Below are positions 11,149-23,529 of a stretch of DNA of 64,000 bases, piece after piece. Every line of letters starts with the position of its first letter. Within the stretch, counting starts at the first letter, position 1. The position numbers and the translations under genes are program-made. Source of the DNA: Azadirachta indica (Eukaryota > Streptophyta > Magnoliopsida > Sapindales > Meliaceae); assembly GCA_022749755.1 (NCBI GenBank), contig CM040446.1:1604966-1668965 (forward strand), given 5' to 3'. The notes under the pieces were generated by a model. That model made no database searches, had not been told where the DNA came from, and saw only the letters and a list, made by a program, of their open reading frames with translations.

Positions 11149-12992
11149 TTATCGCGGTACCAGTTCTGTAATTGAAGCATCCTTGACAGAACAAAATTTC
11201 ACCTGCAATATGCAATCACTTTCCTCATCTTCTCTTTTAACTGAAAATGCAGGCTTCTTAGGAGTTTTGATGGCCGCAGTTCCGTTTTTTAGCATTGTAA
11301 GAATTTCCACCATGGTTGGTCTATCTGCAGGATTTTCTTGGACACATAGTAAAGCTACTTTCATGCATCTGACAAGTTTCCAAGGGGAAGATGAATCATC
11401 TGGTGTTGAATCAAAAAACTCCGTTCCTTTACCATTTTTCCACAGCTTATATGCCTGGAATAACTTAAAAATGTTACAAAGATTTGCATTTTTTATTTTA
11501 CTTCATGTTGTAAAGGGCAAAGGTAACTTACATATTCTAACAGGTTTAAATCTTCACATGGGCCATAATAGGATGAAGTTCTCTTGCCACTTATGATTTG
11601 TAGAACAAGAACTCCATAGCTGTAAACATCATACTTCATAGAGTATTTGCCTTTTCCAACGTATTCGGGAGGAACATAACCACTGCAATTCATATATGAA
11701 AGAAAATATTGTCAATTTATTTTATTCAACAGAGAAAGAAAGACATGATAATGTTATGCTAGATATGTTGTAGGCCATGTACTTACTATGTTCCAACTAT
11801 CCGGCCAGTGTTTTCTTCGCATTCATTTTTTTTAAAAGCTCTAACCATACCAAAATCTGATATCTTTGGTCTCATTTCATTTCGCAGCAAAATATTGCTG
11901 GCCTTTAGATCTCTGTGAACTATGGTAAAATTTGAGTATTTCTGGAGATATAGAAGCCCTTGAGTAATACCTTCATTGATGCGAACACGTTTTGTCCAAT
12001 CTAAGAGATAACGCCTATTCATATCTGCATAAAACCAGACTCATGAAAAATTACTTGTGTAAAGCTAGAAAGCTTAAAGTTCATACAGCTCAAGATTTCA
12101 CGAGTCTGAATGCTTGCCAAAGATGTAGAAATCCAAGCTTTTGTTTGGCATGTATTCGTAGATTAGCATTTTTTCTTCCCTCTCTGTGCAAATTCCCAAA
12201 CTGGTGCTAGATTTACGTGTTGAAGCCTTGCAGTAAGCTTAACTTCATTTTCAAACTCTTCTACTCCTTGATGAGAAGTTCTGGAAAGTCTCTTCACTGC
12301 TATTTCCTGTCCCTTCGGCAATCTCCCCTGGCAAAGCCACATTTAGAGGTAATCAAAACAAATATTTTCTTAAGGGCTAGGAAATCAAAATCGATAATTT
12401 TAAGTTTTGACACATGAAGAAAGTTTGCTAATTACAGCAATTAATTTCCCTCGAGTATAGGCAAAAGAAATTTCAGCAAATTTTTATCCACGATGTCCTG
12501 ATTGAGACAATTTGCCAAATACATAAATCAAGAATTTCGAAGCCAGAAACAACCTACGTTTAAACCAAGAATCTTGTCAATAGTACCTTATATACAGGGC
12601 CATATCCACCCTCGCCAACCTTATTTCAATTGAAAAGTCATTTGTAGCCACTTTAATGGTTGTAAATCTGAACACTTGTAGATTATTGGGATTGCTGTCA
12701 ATGTCTTCAGTAGCTGTTCTTTTTCTCAGCTTAGATATTGATTTTCTTGCAGTACGCAGAAGCCCTGAAACCAAAAAAAACATGAGAAAACCAAAAGTTA
12801 GCAAAAGATGTTGCCACTTCCTTTATTTCATGATCGATAATGGCACTCAAAAGTAGAATTTACCTCCTTTCTTGAATACTATCCTTTGCAAGGAACATAC
12901 TATGATTCCCAGAAGCAAAATAGCTGTGGCTAATGTGACTAGAATAATTACCAATAACCGCGGCTTGTTCTTCTTCAGATCTTCATCTTGAG
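11149..12992 (-). pseudogene. Locus C, 3' part: transmembrane and kinase exons, frameshifted
   Basis: Exons on the minus strand: 12992-12864 (transmembrane, ILVTLATAILLLGIIVC), 12764-12587 (juxtamembrane and glycine loop), about 12330-12130 (IAVKRLS lysine region), about 12025-11790 ([19 protein letters not shown]), about 11683-11530 ([10 protein letters not shown]), and about 11456-11149 (C-lobe, DRPTMVEIL, ending ELVPR stop). Splice sites are recognisable. After exon 4 the donor reads GC (CTTTG|GCAAGC) instead of GT. A base is missing in the glycine loop at about 12605, giving RLARVDM instead of RLGEGGYG. Another is missing in exon 4 at about 12212 (VWEFA for VLGFC). Both would truncate the kinase. 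Sequencing error cannot be excluded for single-base gaps. Confidence 0.8.
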
Positions 12993-13090
12993 CTGTGAAA
13001 ATTGTATTCTATGTTAATCAGAATGTTTTAAACAATAAAAAATAAAAAATTTAGGATTCAATATCCCATTTGCATACCAGCTGAAGAAAG

Positions 13091-14167
13091 CTACCATTTG
13101 TCATCATTGGCTAGTTGAGACACATCGTAACCAAGTATGCCTTTCTGTTTTGCAAATAAAACTTTGGTTCTAATAGACTCAACACTATCAAAATTGATCC
13201 AATTTTTTCCAGAGCTAAAGAAATTCACTACATAAGTATCATTGTACACAGAAGCAGCTCCAAAGCCATAATCCCGGATGTATGCTTTGATGAATTTGTA
13301 GCCCATTGAGCCATCTAACGTGATACCAGGACCTGAAGCTGGTGCACCAACTCCATTTTCATTGTGATTAACAAGTTTCCATTCATAACCATGATATGGT
13401 AGTCCCAAAACAAGTCTGTTAGCTTGAAATCCTCTGTTTAACCATTCGGTTATGCTATTGTGGGTGTTAAGCCTAGTTGAAGGGCCATATAAAGCAGCGT
13501 GAGGTCCGGTAAATCTATCCGTAGTAGGCAGATAATAATCGTAAGCTAAAATGTGTATCCAATCCAAGTTTCTCTGCATAGAACCTAAAGGATAACTCAC
13601 TGATTCGAGTTCCAGCAAGTGATGACTTGTCATTACCAATAGCAGCTGTGACATACCTGAGTTTCTTGCCTCAGCAGTTATCTCATTTCTCCACTCATCT
13701 AATAAGGCTCCTAAATTGGTCATGTTAGTGCTTTGGCCTGGTACTACACCACTGAGGTCTAGCCCTTGAAAGCCGTGAAGCCGGGCTGTTTCTATGGAGG
13801 ATTTGATGAAGGATTTTCTGTTTGCAGATTGATTGATCATTGAAGAAAAAGTTTCAGAGTCTTGTCTACCACCCCAGATCGATAGAATTGTTACAACTGA
13901 TGGGTTTTTTCGTTTTACAATGCTGGTGAAATTGGAGAAGGATTTTTCATAGGTAGAGTTGATGAATATATTGAAAGTGGTGGAGTTTATGGTAGCAAAA
14001 GCACATATAAGGTGAGTGAAAAGAGCAGAGTTTATTTCAGAAATGGGGAGTTCACTGTGAGAATCCCAGTAGCCTCCTCTAATCCATTTTGGTGAGTTTG
14101 TGCACTGCAAATTGAGGGGAAGAGAAAGGAGGAGGAGAAGAAAGAGGGTGACGGTTTTGCAACCCAT
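13091..14167 (-). CDS. Locus C, GH18 class V chitinase-like domain, possibly secreted alone
   Basis: This is an uninterrupted 358-residue frame from the ATG at 14167. Residues 1-22 form a leucine-rich signal peptide (LFLLLLLSLPLNLQC), followed by [78 protein letters not shown] and INFDSVESI, the usual order of the class V GH18 fold. The catalytic DxxDxDxE segment reads GLDLSGVV, so the acid/base glutamate is absent and hydrolysis is unlikely. In J the exon continues NWVLSQAAG and splices to the membrane exon. Here TAG stands where GTG (Val) should be, 16 bases before the donor. The product would be a secreted or apoplastic chitinase-like protein without membrane anchor or kinase. It could equally be a pseudogene, since the downstream exons are frameshifted. 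Confidence 0.7.
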   Translation of the reverse strand: MGCKTVTLFLLLLLSLPLNLQCTNSPKWIRGGYWDSHSELPISEINSALFTHLICAFATINSTTFNIFINSTYEKSFSNFTSIVKRKNPSVVTILSIWGGRQDSETFSSMINQSANRKSFIKSSIETARLHGFQGLDLSGVVPGQSTNMTNLGALLDEWRNEITAEARNSGMSQLLLVMTSHHLLELESVSYPLGSMQRNLDWIHILAYDYYLPTTDRFTGPHAALYGPSTRLNTHNSITEWLNRGFQANRLVLGLPYHGYEWKLVNHNENGVGAPASGPGITLDGSMGYKFIKAYIRDYGFGAASVYNDTYVVNFFSSGKNWINFDSVESIRTKVLFAKQKGILGYDVSQLANDDKW

Positions 14168-15958
14168 GGAAGGGAAGAAGCAAACTCAAAAAGTAATTTT
14201 GGAAGGAGTTGTGAAAAGCATTTTTAGGAGGATGGAAAACACTAAAATGTAGCTGCCGATTTAACGAAGATGTCGTGAGAAAATGATACTCACCTCGTCT
14301 ATGTTGCACGGTTGTCTGCGTGTCAACATTTATCTCTAATTTGTCATTTACTTTTGCTATTTTCTTTTCTGTCTGTTGAATTATAAGGGAGAGAAAGAGA
14401 GTCTTTGTCGATCTTTTGAGTAAAGGACAACAATTTCCCTTCAGATGTGAACTTTACCTGGACTTGTATTTGTATTGAAATAGCTTGTTTGTACTATGTA
14501 ATTCCCCCACACGCTGAAAAAAAAAAAAAAAAACCATTATGTAAATTGTTTTTAACTGCTCTAATTAAGAGCACTCTCAAGTATACTCTTAGTCCTTTGG
14601 AATTTAAAATCATTTTTATTAATGCAAAGCTTTAAACTTAATCTTTAAATACGTAGCATATTTTTATCAAAAGGTTATAGGTTGAACCGTTCTAACTTCA
14701 TATAAAATGCGTACGTTTTAGTTATATTTTGTTGATTATATGTATCTAAGGTCATTTTTCCACCAAAAGAAGAATCTCTTGCTCTCTCCCTTCCACACGG
14801 CATTGACAGATTTATAATTCGAAAGTCTTTCAACTGTCTTTATCAGTTACAATTAATCAAATAAGTCTTATTTTATTTGCAAACATTCACAAGTGTTATA
14901 AAAAAAATTATTTCAAATAATAAAAGAGAAAACACTACACATACAATTAACCCAATTAGGAGTAATCATAGTGGGCTAATTACTCTTCCAATATTACTTA
15001 CTAAAAGTCTAACATCAAATCAATAACCAAATAATAAGTTAACTAACTTCTAACTTCTTAGGTATTTCTAGCAATTAAGTACCAATATGTTCTACCCATA
15101 ATAATACATCCGAAAAGACTTAGATAGAACAATTATATTATGTTATCTATAAGTTTATTCAATAAATTCTAATTATGTGTATATTCACTTCAAAATTTAT
15201 CAAAATATGAGAGTAATAGTTATAATGAGAAAGAAAATTTAAAACATGTATTTTATGAGAAAAACTTAGACTATTTATTAGACCATTCAATCATATTTGT
15301 CTATCTCATATTTAAGATTCTCTCTGTTTTAATTGGATTGTGCAATTATTTTCTACCTAAAATTTTCTCCTATAAAAGTATTTTCTTCCTCCGAACTTTC
15401 AAGAATCTCTCTTCCCCTTCCCATACGAAGTGGACAAATTTATATCTCCAACAGCTTTTCAACTGTCTTTATCATTTACTATCTTTCCAACACGTTTTAT
15501 ACGTTGGCGTTATATATTTTTTTTTTTTCAAAATGAACTCTATTTGCTCTTTAGTCCTCGTAAGAGACAATGAAATCTGACTTTGTTAGTTGACTTAAAT
15601 CTTTTTAAAATGTATATAATCATCTCATAAATTATTAAAAAAAGAAAAGATCATTTATAGTCTTGAAGTCAACTTTTAATGTCAATTTTGATATTAAAAT
15701 TTTGTTAAATTGAATGTTGAATAGTGACATATTTCTCTCTCTTCTTTACGTTTTTCCCGCGCTTCTTTTCTTTTCTTTTTTTTTTTAATCTTGTTTTTTG
15801 ATTCTCGATTTGTTTCTGTTTCTCCTCTGAAGTTCCCAAATTTTGTTTCTCAATACTCTGTTATGCAAGTGATCCAAGTAAGTTTAAAGGCATGATTAGA
15901 ATTGAGATATTACAACATTAAAACCACAACGAATTGCAAGATATAAGTTCTAAGAATC
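14168..15958. repeat. 5'-flank/spacer module, copy 2
   Basis: Upstream of locus C and colinear with 1-1480. Later parts resemble 25870-26640 and 46700-48180, including a TTTCTCTCTCTTCT patch and the CCCAATACTCTGTTATGCAAG segment. A poly-A run lies at about 14517-14533. No gene is supported. The module continues beyond the LINE at 21671, showing that the LINE inserted into it. Confidence 0.7.
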
Positions 15959-16218
15959 GGCTTTTTTTGCAAGTTTGAAGTTGCAAATTATTCGGTCAAA
16001 ACGTTCTTCTCTCATAGAAGTAGCTTTTCCACCCTTTCTCTGGTGTAGCTTCCCACTCTTCATCGAGTGTTCTTTTAATCTTTTCTCTCTTTCTTCTACT
16101 TTCTATCCTCCTCTCTATTAAGATCAAAATCCCTGTCAGTTTTTACTCTCTTATCCTGTTCCACAAAATTCCGAAATACGACTTCAGTCTTTGTTACTTT
16201 TTTTTTCTCTTAAGTGCA

Positions 16219-17526
16219 ATGGATGCTGATGAAATTGCCAAATTGTCCTCTTCCTTGGTATTATCAGATGACGAGGGTTAAATCATTACACTTAGTGGAA
16301 AGGTAAAAGAAATAGGAATTAGGATTTCATCCAAATGCTTAGATGGAAAAGTCTTGTCAACTAAGCATGTTAACAGAGAGGGTTTTCATACAGTAATGAA
16401 GCAGATTTGGAAGCCCATGGGTAATTTGGAGATTGAAAGCTTGGGGAGCAATAAGTTAGTTTTCCTCTTTTCTTCTGAAACAGATCGCAAATGAGTTCTA
16501 TCTAATGGACCATGGAGTTTTGATAGAAATCTCATTGTATTAACAGAGCCAACTGGCATTGGAGATTTAGCACAACAAAGTTTCTCGCATGTTTCCTCTT
16601 GGGTTCAAATACATAACTTGCCTATTATGTGTATGAATAGAGATGTTAGAACAATGCTTGGACAAATAATTGGCAAGGTAGAAGAAGTCGAAACGAGACA
16701 AACAGAAGCTTGCTTAGGTAAATACGTGAGAGTCAGAGTGAAGATCGACATCACCAAACCCCTAAAGCGTGGCCTGCGAGTTCGTTTTGAAGGTGAAGAA
16801 CAATTATGCACTCTTCTAATTCGTTATGAAAGGCTCCGAAATTTTTGCTTTCACTGTGGGCTGATTGGTCATGTTCAGAGGGAATGTTCTCAACTCAGTC
16901 TCAATAATTCTGTTCATTTTGATCAAGAAATGAAATATGGACCACGGATTGGAGCACCAACTGGTGTTGAAAAATCCAGGCAGTTCAGATCTGAAGGAAT
17001 AATATCAGAAAATGTCGCTGAAAGAAGATTGGAGGCAATAGAAAGGGCGCAAAGCAATCTCAGCCACAAGAATTCGATGATGGATGATTCTAGACAGCAA
17101 ATCGTTGGAAATAAGGCGGCGCAAGCGGAAGATGATACCAACATCTCATTAAATGAACTTTAGAACTCTGCCAGTGTCGGAGCATTGTCTCATGATGGTC
17201 AGACAGGGGTGGGACCTCAATCACTTAACAAAGAAGACTCCCAGCAACGACTTGGGCTTTCATCAAATTCACAAACAAACTCAAATGATTTTCCCTGTAC
17301 TTCAAGCCCAACAGGCCCAACAAAATTGCCTACTACACAACCAAATCAACCATACAATTTAGGCTTTAAAAGACATTCAGACCCAATGGATATGGATCCA
17401 GTCAGTCCAAAAAGAAGCAAAGGCGCAGTCCAACGAGGTGTATATCCCTTGACACCGAATCTCACTAGTACGACTTATTTTCGCTTTTTTCAATTGTCAA
17501 CTCTCAACTTGTACAGAACCTTTTAA
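16219..17526 (+). pseudogene. LINE ORF1, nucleic-acid-binding protein with CCHC knuckle
   Basis: The frame from the ATG at 16219 stays in phase to 17526 (436 codons including the final stop) but has three internal stops: TAA at 16279, TGA at 16492 and TAG at 17161. Recognisable parts are the plant LINE ORF1 core (SNGPWSFDRNLIVL at about 16500, WVQIHNLP, KYVRVRVKIDITKPLKRG) and one zinc knuckle, CFHCGLIGHVQRECS, at about 16849-16893. The C-terminal tail is polar and ends with a basic PKRSKG, plausibly for RNA binding. With no frameshift and only three substitutions to stop, ORF1 has decayed less than ORF2. Confidence 0.88.
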
Positions 17527-17571
17527 AAATGAAAAAACGGCGGTGGCTGGTCTCCAGCCCCGCTGAGATCC

Positions 17572-20500
17572 ATGAATCTCATATGTTGGAATGTTCGGGG
17601 TTTGGTGAACACCCGAACATTCCGTGCACTTTTAAATGTTCTCCAACGTTAAAAGCCTGATATTGTTTTTTTAATGCGAAACTAAACAATTAGCATCACA
17701 GATGGAATTTTTCAGATTGAAAATGCAGTATGAGAATTGTTTGGCAGTGGATAGAAGAGGCTTTAGCGGGGGAGTAGCACTCTTATGGCATAACACTCTG
17801 GACTAACATATTTGCTCCGTCAGTATGCATCACATAGATTCGTGGGTCACAGTTAAATGAGGCATTAAATAGCGTTTTACTGGCATCTACGGGTACCCTG
17901 AGCCTTCTCAAAAGCAGCACACTTGGAAACTCTTACAACGGTTATCTACTTGCTCAAATATTTCTTGGCTTTGTGGAGGGGATTTTAATGAAATTCAACA
18001 ACTTTCTGAGAAGAAAAGAGGGCTACCCAAGAGTGTTGAAAACATGCTTGAGTTCAAGATGGCATTAGAGGCTTGTGAATTAATGGATGCAGGTTGGGAC
18101 GGCTATTTGTACACTTGGTCAAATAAACGATATGGTCTAGATTTGGACAGATTTCTTTTTAATCATCAGTGGCATCATATGTTTAGAGGCTCTTGTGTTC
18201 ACCATATAACCTCGATTGGCTCTGACCATTCCCCTATTAGCATTATAATTTTGTTGCATGGAAGATCTGCAATTAGCAGAAGAACAAGGAAAAAGCCTCG
18301 GTTTCACTATGAAGCTCTTTGGAGCCATTATGAAGATTGTAAAGACATCATCAACGGTATTTGGTTTCAAGACCAAATTGCTACATATGCAAATCCTATT
18401 GCTGCTTTTCAAACAAAAATTCGAATTACTAAAGGAAATCTAAAGAGTTGGAGTTCTGTGAAATTTGGGAACAGAAAAAAGGAAATAAAATTACTCCACA
18501 ATAAACTCCAAGCACTAAAAGAATAGTACATGGATTTTGTGAATCACACTGTCATTAAAAATGTAGAAATGCAAATTGACAAACTCCTTTTGGAAGAAGA
18601 GATTTACTAGAAACAAAAGTCTCGTATCTCTTGGCTACAACATGGTGATAAGAATACCAAAATTTTTCATGCTGGAGCTTCAGCTAGAAAACAGAGGAAT
18701 ACTATTTTGGGAATTCTAGATGAAACAAACAATTGGATAGAAGAGCCAAACATGCTTGAAAGGGCATTTGTTTCTTACTTCACCACTTTGTTCCAAATAG
18801 ACAATCCTTCAGAGGAAAATATTAACTCGGCCCTTGTACATCTACAACCGCGGGTGAGTCAAGAAATGAATAATCAGTTGATGCAACCTTTTACTCCAGA
18901 AGAAATCTATGAGTCTCTAACATAAATGCAACCTTTGAAAGCTCTTGGCTCTGATGGTTTCCCTGCTATCTTTTACCAAAAACACTGGCCTTCATTCCGA
19001 CATGAGGCAGTCAAGACCTGTCTCTATATTCTTAATGAAGGCGGTGTCATATCAGCTCTGAACTATACTTACATAGCATTAATTTCTAAAAATAAACATC
19101 CAAGACAAGTGACTGAGTTTCGGCTAATCAGTCGATACAATGTTATCTACAAACTCATTAGTAAGTCTATTGCAAATAGACTCAAGCCTTTTTGAAACAA
19201 GTTATTTCCCCATTCCAAAGTGCTTTTATCCCGCAACGATTGATCACAGATAACAATGTCATTGGATATGAATGTTTACATAAAATTATAAGCAAAAGAT
19301 AGGGGAAAAATGGATTTGTGCCTATAAAATTGGACGTTAGTAAAGCTTACAATAGGGAGGAGTGGAAGTCCCTTGAAAAAGCGATGTTGAAGCTCGGTTT
19401 TTCTTGTAGCTGGGTGAACTTGATCATGAAGTGCATCTCCACAACTTCTTTCTCAATTCTATTAAATGGAGAAGTCAGAGGCAATTTTCATCCTCAAAGG
19501 GGGCTTACATAAGGATGTCCCTTATCCCCTTATCTCTTTATCATTTGTGCAGATGTTTTCTCATCATTGTTGAATTTGGCATCTGAAAGGCATCTTATTC
19601 ATGGTATTAGTTTTCAACATCATAATATATCTGTAACTCATCTCTTATTCGCAGATGATAGCCTTATATTTTCTCAGGCTTCGGTTGAGGAATGTTGCCA
19701 ATTGAAAGCTATCTTTGATCCATATCTTGCAGCTTCAAGACAGCTTTTCAACCTTGAAAAAGTCTTCTATGTTTTTCAGGCCAAATGTATCTCCAACCAC
19801 TGTACAAGCAATGTAGAATATCTTTCAATTGAATGCGGTATCTCATTATGAGAAGTATCTTGGACTTCCGTTAATGGTGGGTCACAACAAAAATTTCTTT
19901 TTCAATTCACTCAAAAGCAGAATTATCAGCAAAATCAATGGTTGGAAAACAAGACTTTTGTCTCAAGGAGGCAAGGAAATTATGCTCAAAGCGGTTGTTC
20001 AAGCTATTCCTACGTATGTAATGTGTGTTTTCAAAATTCCAAGGGATTATGTCACGAAATTGAGAAGCACATGGCAAGCTACTGGTGGGAGAAAAAAGAT
20101 CATTCTAGATGTTTGCATCGGAGCTCCTGGTGAACATTGTGTAATACAGAAATAAATTAAGGCTTAGGTTTCAAAGACTTAGCATCTTTAATCAGTTTCT
20201 TTTTGCCAAGTTATCATGGAGAATCATACCGAATCCAGACTCACTTATAACAAGGACCTTTAAAGCAAGGTACTTTCCAAATATAGATTTCTTAAATAGC
20301 AAAAGGGGAAGTAATTCGTCTTTTGTATGGCAAAGCATCTTATGGGGTAGAGAATCAAGGCAGTTTTGAGATGAAGAATTGGAGATGGGGAAAGGGTGTC
20401 CATATACCATGACAGTTGGCTCCCTCGACCGACCACTTTTAAGCCAATCTCCTCAGTGTTTCGATCTCCTAAGGCAAAAGTAACATCACTCATCTCTGAG

Positions 20501-21616
20501 GATAGCACTTGAAGAACTGAGCTGATAAAACAGCATTTTTTTCTCTAGATACAGAATAAATTCTTAAGATACCTCTGCCATATAATCCTTATCCTGACAA
20601 ATTGCTATGGCCTTTTGATAAAAAAGGGATGTACACAGTCAAAAGTGGATATCAAGTTGCTTTAAGGCTAAACTATTCCGAATCCCCTTCAAGCTCCTCA
20701 AGGTCATCCTCTTGGTGGAAATATATTTGGTCTCTCTTTATTCCTCCGAAAGTCAAAATTTTCTTCTGGTGGGAAATTAACGATTATCTCCCTAAGTAAT
20801 CTTTTTAAAAGGAAAATCATTAATGCTTCCAAGTGCCTAGGTGCTCACATTCAAAAGAAAATAATTTTCATGCTCTAGTGGGTTGTACTGCTTTCAGAAA
20901 GGTATGGAACGTTCTCATCTGGCACCTGTTGTAATACAAGACTACAAGTGAATTTCAAATTCTTAGCTCAAAACGTAGCTGCATCTCTATCTCAGGAAGA
21001 CTTTGAATTTTTGTGACTTGGTCAATTTGGAGAGACCGAAATCTTAATTTTTTTGGAAAGGAGAATTATGGCTATTCATATACTTTAGCCAGAGCTAAAT
21101 CATTATTAGCCTCCTTTAAATCTGTCCACGATTTAATTGGGGAAACTAGTCGCTTTAACCTTGTCAGCTCCCCAACTAAATGGATTCCACCAAAACCTCC
21201 TTGGTACAAAGTCAACACTGATGCTGTTATTAATGAAGCCGAAAGTATTTCAGGTTTGGGAGCAGTGATCAAAAATTCTGAAGGACAATTCATGGCTGCT
21301 GCAATTTGCAAAGGAACTTTCATGGGTGATGTAGAATTTGCAAAAGATAGATTTAGGCCTCCTACTGTTGGTAATAGAGTTTGACTTTATCAATGTACTG
21401 GACTTGATCAAAGGGAAGCTGACAAGCAATAAGGAATGCGGGTGGCTCATATCTGAAATTCGAAATCTCTTCTCCAAGAAAGATTATTTCATGGTCAATC
21501 ATGCAGTGAGAACTTGTGATATAGTTGCACATTCTCTGGCCAAAATGGTTTTGACCCGATCCGATCACATTATTTGGCTAGAAGAATCTCCTTTGGAGAT
21601 AATTAACCTTTTGTAA
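17572..21616 (+). pseudogene. LINE ORF2, endonuclease / reverse transcriptase / RNase H
   Basis: It begins MNLICWNVRGL at 17572, the usual start of the endonuclease. LCGGDFNEI (about 17970) and SDHSPI (about 18222) are endonuclease motifs. In the reverse transcriptase, LGSDGFPAIFYQ (about 18944), LDVSKAYN (about 19328), RGLT-stop-GCPLSPYLF (about 19498) and FADDSLIF (19648) are seen; FADD is the catalytic box. KVKIFFWWEI (about 20751) belongs to the zinc-binding region. PPWYKVNTDA (about 21199) opens an RNase H-like domain that ends near 21616. Numerous stops and shifts inactivate it. Confidence 0.88.
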
Positions 21617-21920
21617 TCTTTGTTTGGTTTTATAAGATCTCTCTTTCCCTCAGAAAAAAGAAAAAAAGCGCTAAGAATCAAATACTGGTAAAAAATTAGT
21701 GGATCCCACAAAAACTTAGTATTACCAAATACTTTCTTTCATTTGTGCTTTTAAATTAAGAGAAGTATAATAGTAACAAGAATCCCTAGATTAGAATTCA
21801 TTCAATATAATGCTAGTAGGCTTATAAATTGACTTGGTCATCGTCAAATACAAATTCATCTTATTAAAATGATTTAGCCTAAAATTAATTCTAAATTGAT
21901 TAACTTTCAATGTCCTTAAA

Positions 21921-22030
21921 TTTGGCAAGTTCCAAGATGTTTCCTTCTCAAGTTGCAAGTTCTTATTAATAGCTTTCTTTCTTTCTGTCTCTATACTCTC
22001 CAAAGAAATTCTTTAAACAGCTTAAGCCAA
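21921..22030 (+). promoter_or_regulatory. Conserved leader/core-promoter block of locus D
   Basis: Same block as at 1496: TTTGGCAAGTTCCAAGATGT, TATA-like TTATTAATAG at about 21964, pyrimidine patch, then the ATG at 22031. Confidence 0.5.
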
Positions 22031-22384
22031 ATGGTGTCCGTAATTATAAGCTTTGTTTTACATGTTTTTATGTTCTTGGGATGTTATCCTGTGAACGCAG
22101 AAACATGGATAAAAGCTGGTTATTGGAGTTCGAGTGATGAATTCCCAATTTTCAGTATAAATTCTTCTCTTTTTGCCCATTACTTAATTTGCTCTCCTGC
22201 TAATATCGACCCCCTCTCCTTCCAGGTATATTTATCATCAGATAATGAAATACAATTCTGCAACTTCACAGAAATCGTCAAACAGAAGAACCCATCCGTC
22301 ACTACACTTCTATCTATTGAAGGAACAAATTTGTCTTCAATAATGGCAAGTAATTCATCTAACAGAAAATCAATGACGCATTAA
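22031..22384 (+). pseudogene. Locus D: truncated GH18 receptor, N-terminal 117 codons
   Basis: This copy preserves an intact signal peptide ([23 protein letters not shown]), which makes it the reference for the damaged leaders of A, F, M and [44 protein letters not shown] and ASNSSNRKS follow in one frame. Then homology to locus F breaks off within the SFIDSS segment and a stop follows (22382). About 230 GH18 residues, the membrane helix and the kinase are missing. What follows to about 22990 is unrecognised. It is a deletion-truncated pseudogene; at most a short secreted peptide could be made. Confidence 0.85.
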
Positions 22385-22995
22385 TATTGTAAACAAAGGA
22401 GACCTTCTTCTCAACTAGACATATTTTCTATATGTGACAGCAATTATAGTTAGCCATCCTTAAACATCCATTTGTTAAAATGAGAACAACCCAAGCCTTC
22501 GGAAGAATTAATTCAGTAATACGTAGAAGGAAAATCTTATTTTGTACGTGCTACACCTAACCATAGACGGTAAAAGTATTATATACTTTTCCCCGATATA
22601 TTAATTTGCAGCTGGAAATTTATTTTGATTTCCCTAGTTCAATATTCATTGTAATTTTTGTGGTCTAATAATTCCAGATACTTTTTAGATATTCAGAGAT
22701 TAAATAACACATCCAAGGTGTCCATGATAGCTATCAGATGGAGTTTTTTAATTGTTTGCTTATGATCATTGTGATATTCAACTTTTTGTGTTCTGATTTG
22801 GTTCGAAACTCGTCAAGCCATTCATACTCTGTTTGGCACTACGGTGCTGACCAAGCGATATAAAGGAAAATGAAGTCGCATTATAAGAGAGAATTGAAAT
22901 CAATATTGTCTAAGGAACAGCAGCTTGCCACTTTTGAGAGGAACTTATTGACCATGAAAAACGCCTACAACCCTCTGCCCATCAATCCTGAATAC
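22385..22995. other. Unrecognised stretch after truncated locus D
   Basis: About 600 bases without gene, repeat or transposon signatures that I can identify. The breakpoint that removed the rest of locus D lies at its left edge. Confidence 0.4.
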
Positions 22996-22999
22996 GCTA

Positions 23000-23450
23000 C
23001 ATCATTGACTGAAGGAGATTAATTGTTAATCTTGAAAGCTTACGTTCATCTGCTATAACTTCATAAGCTGTTACGTCATTAACTGAAGTTATTTCCAGTC
23101 GTAATCATCAATTTGTCTTGAGAAAGCAGGTTGCTCCGGAAATATTAACATTGTATCTGTAGTTTCTTTTCTTAGCGTGGAAGAAGGTCTATCCTTTGGG
23201 TTCTTCTTCACATATAGCAGAGCTATTTGCAAGCATATCATTAATGTACTTGACGAATTAATATGAATGGTCTAGTGATGGATATTAACAAACTCCATGA
23301 CTTTGCCATCTTTACACGGCTGATATATATGCCTAGAATGATTAAATATGAGTTATCAATGCAATTGAAAAACAAAGTTTTCATGAGTAACAGTTTTCGG
23401 AAGAACTGTCGTACTCTAAAAGGCTTAAATTTTCATTCTGACGACGTAAA
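23000..23450 (-). pseudogene. Locus E, 3' part: kinase C-lobe fragments
   Basis: On the minus strand the stretch at 23320-23060 aligns with the last kinase exon of J and K (codons for the AICKHI, cysteine-rich and DRPSML segments on the complementary strand, with indels). The stretch at about 23450-23390 aligns with the end of exon 6 (NENLSLLEH region). Both are frameshifted. It lies downstream, on the same strand, of the GH18 fragments at 25400-24780 and is probably the tail of the same dead gene. Confidence 0.65.
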
Positions 23451-23529
23451 TTGGGCTTCTACAGCCAGCCAGCCAGGCCCTAAAAGTCAAAATTTGAAAA
23501 GAGCCATTGGTTATAGTATCAGATAGCCC

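Larger units (their letters stand above)
15959..21670 (+). mobile_element. LINE (L1-like non-LTR retrotransposon), full length but dead
   Basis: It is flanked by the direct repeat CTAAGAATC (15950-15958 and 21671-21679). The spacer homologs at 26650 and 48170 read through this point without an element. Order: a 5'UTR of about 260 bases, ORF1 with a CCHC zinc knuckle, ORF2 with apurinic-type endonuclease, reverse transcriptase, zinc-binding C-terminal region and an RNase H-like domain, then a short A-rich tail (AGAAAAAAGAAAAAAAG) at the 3' end. This is the standard layout of plant L1-clade LINEs. Both frames carry several stops and frameshifts, so it cannot move by itself. Confidence 0.92.

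Noticed and set aside
11072..11596. 174-codon plus-strand open frame opposite locus C
   Set aside because: It is the antisense shadow of kinase exons 6-7; no independent motif is present.
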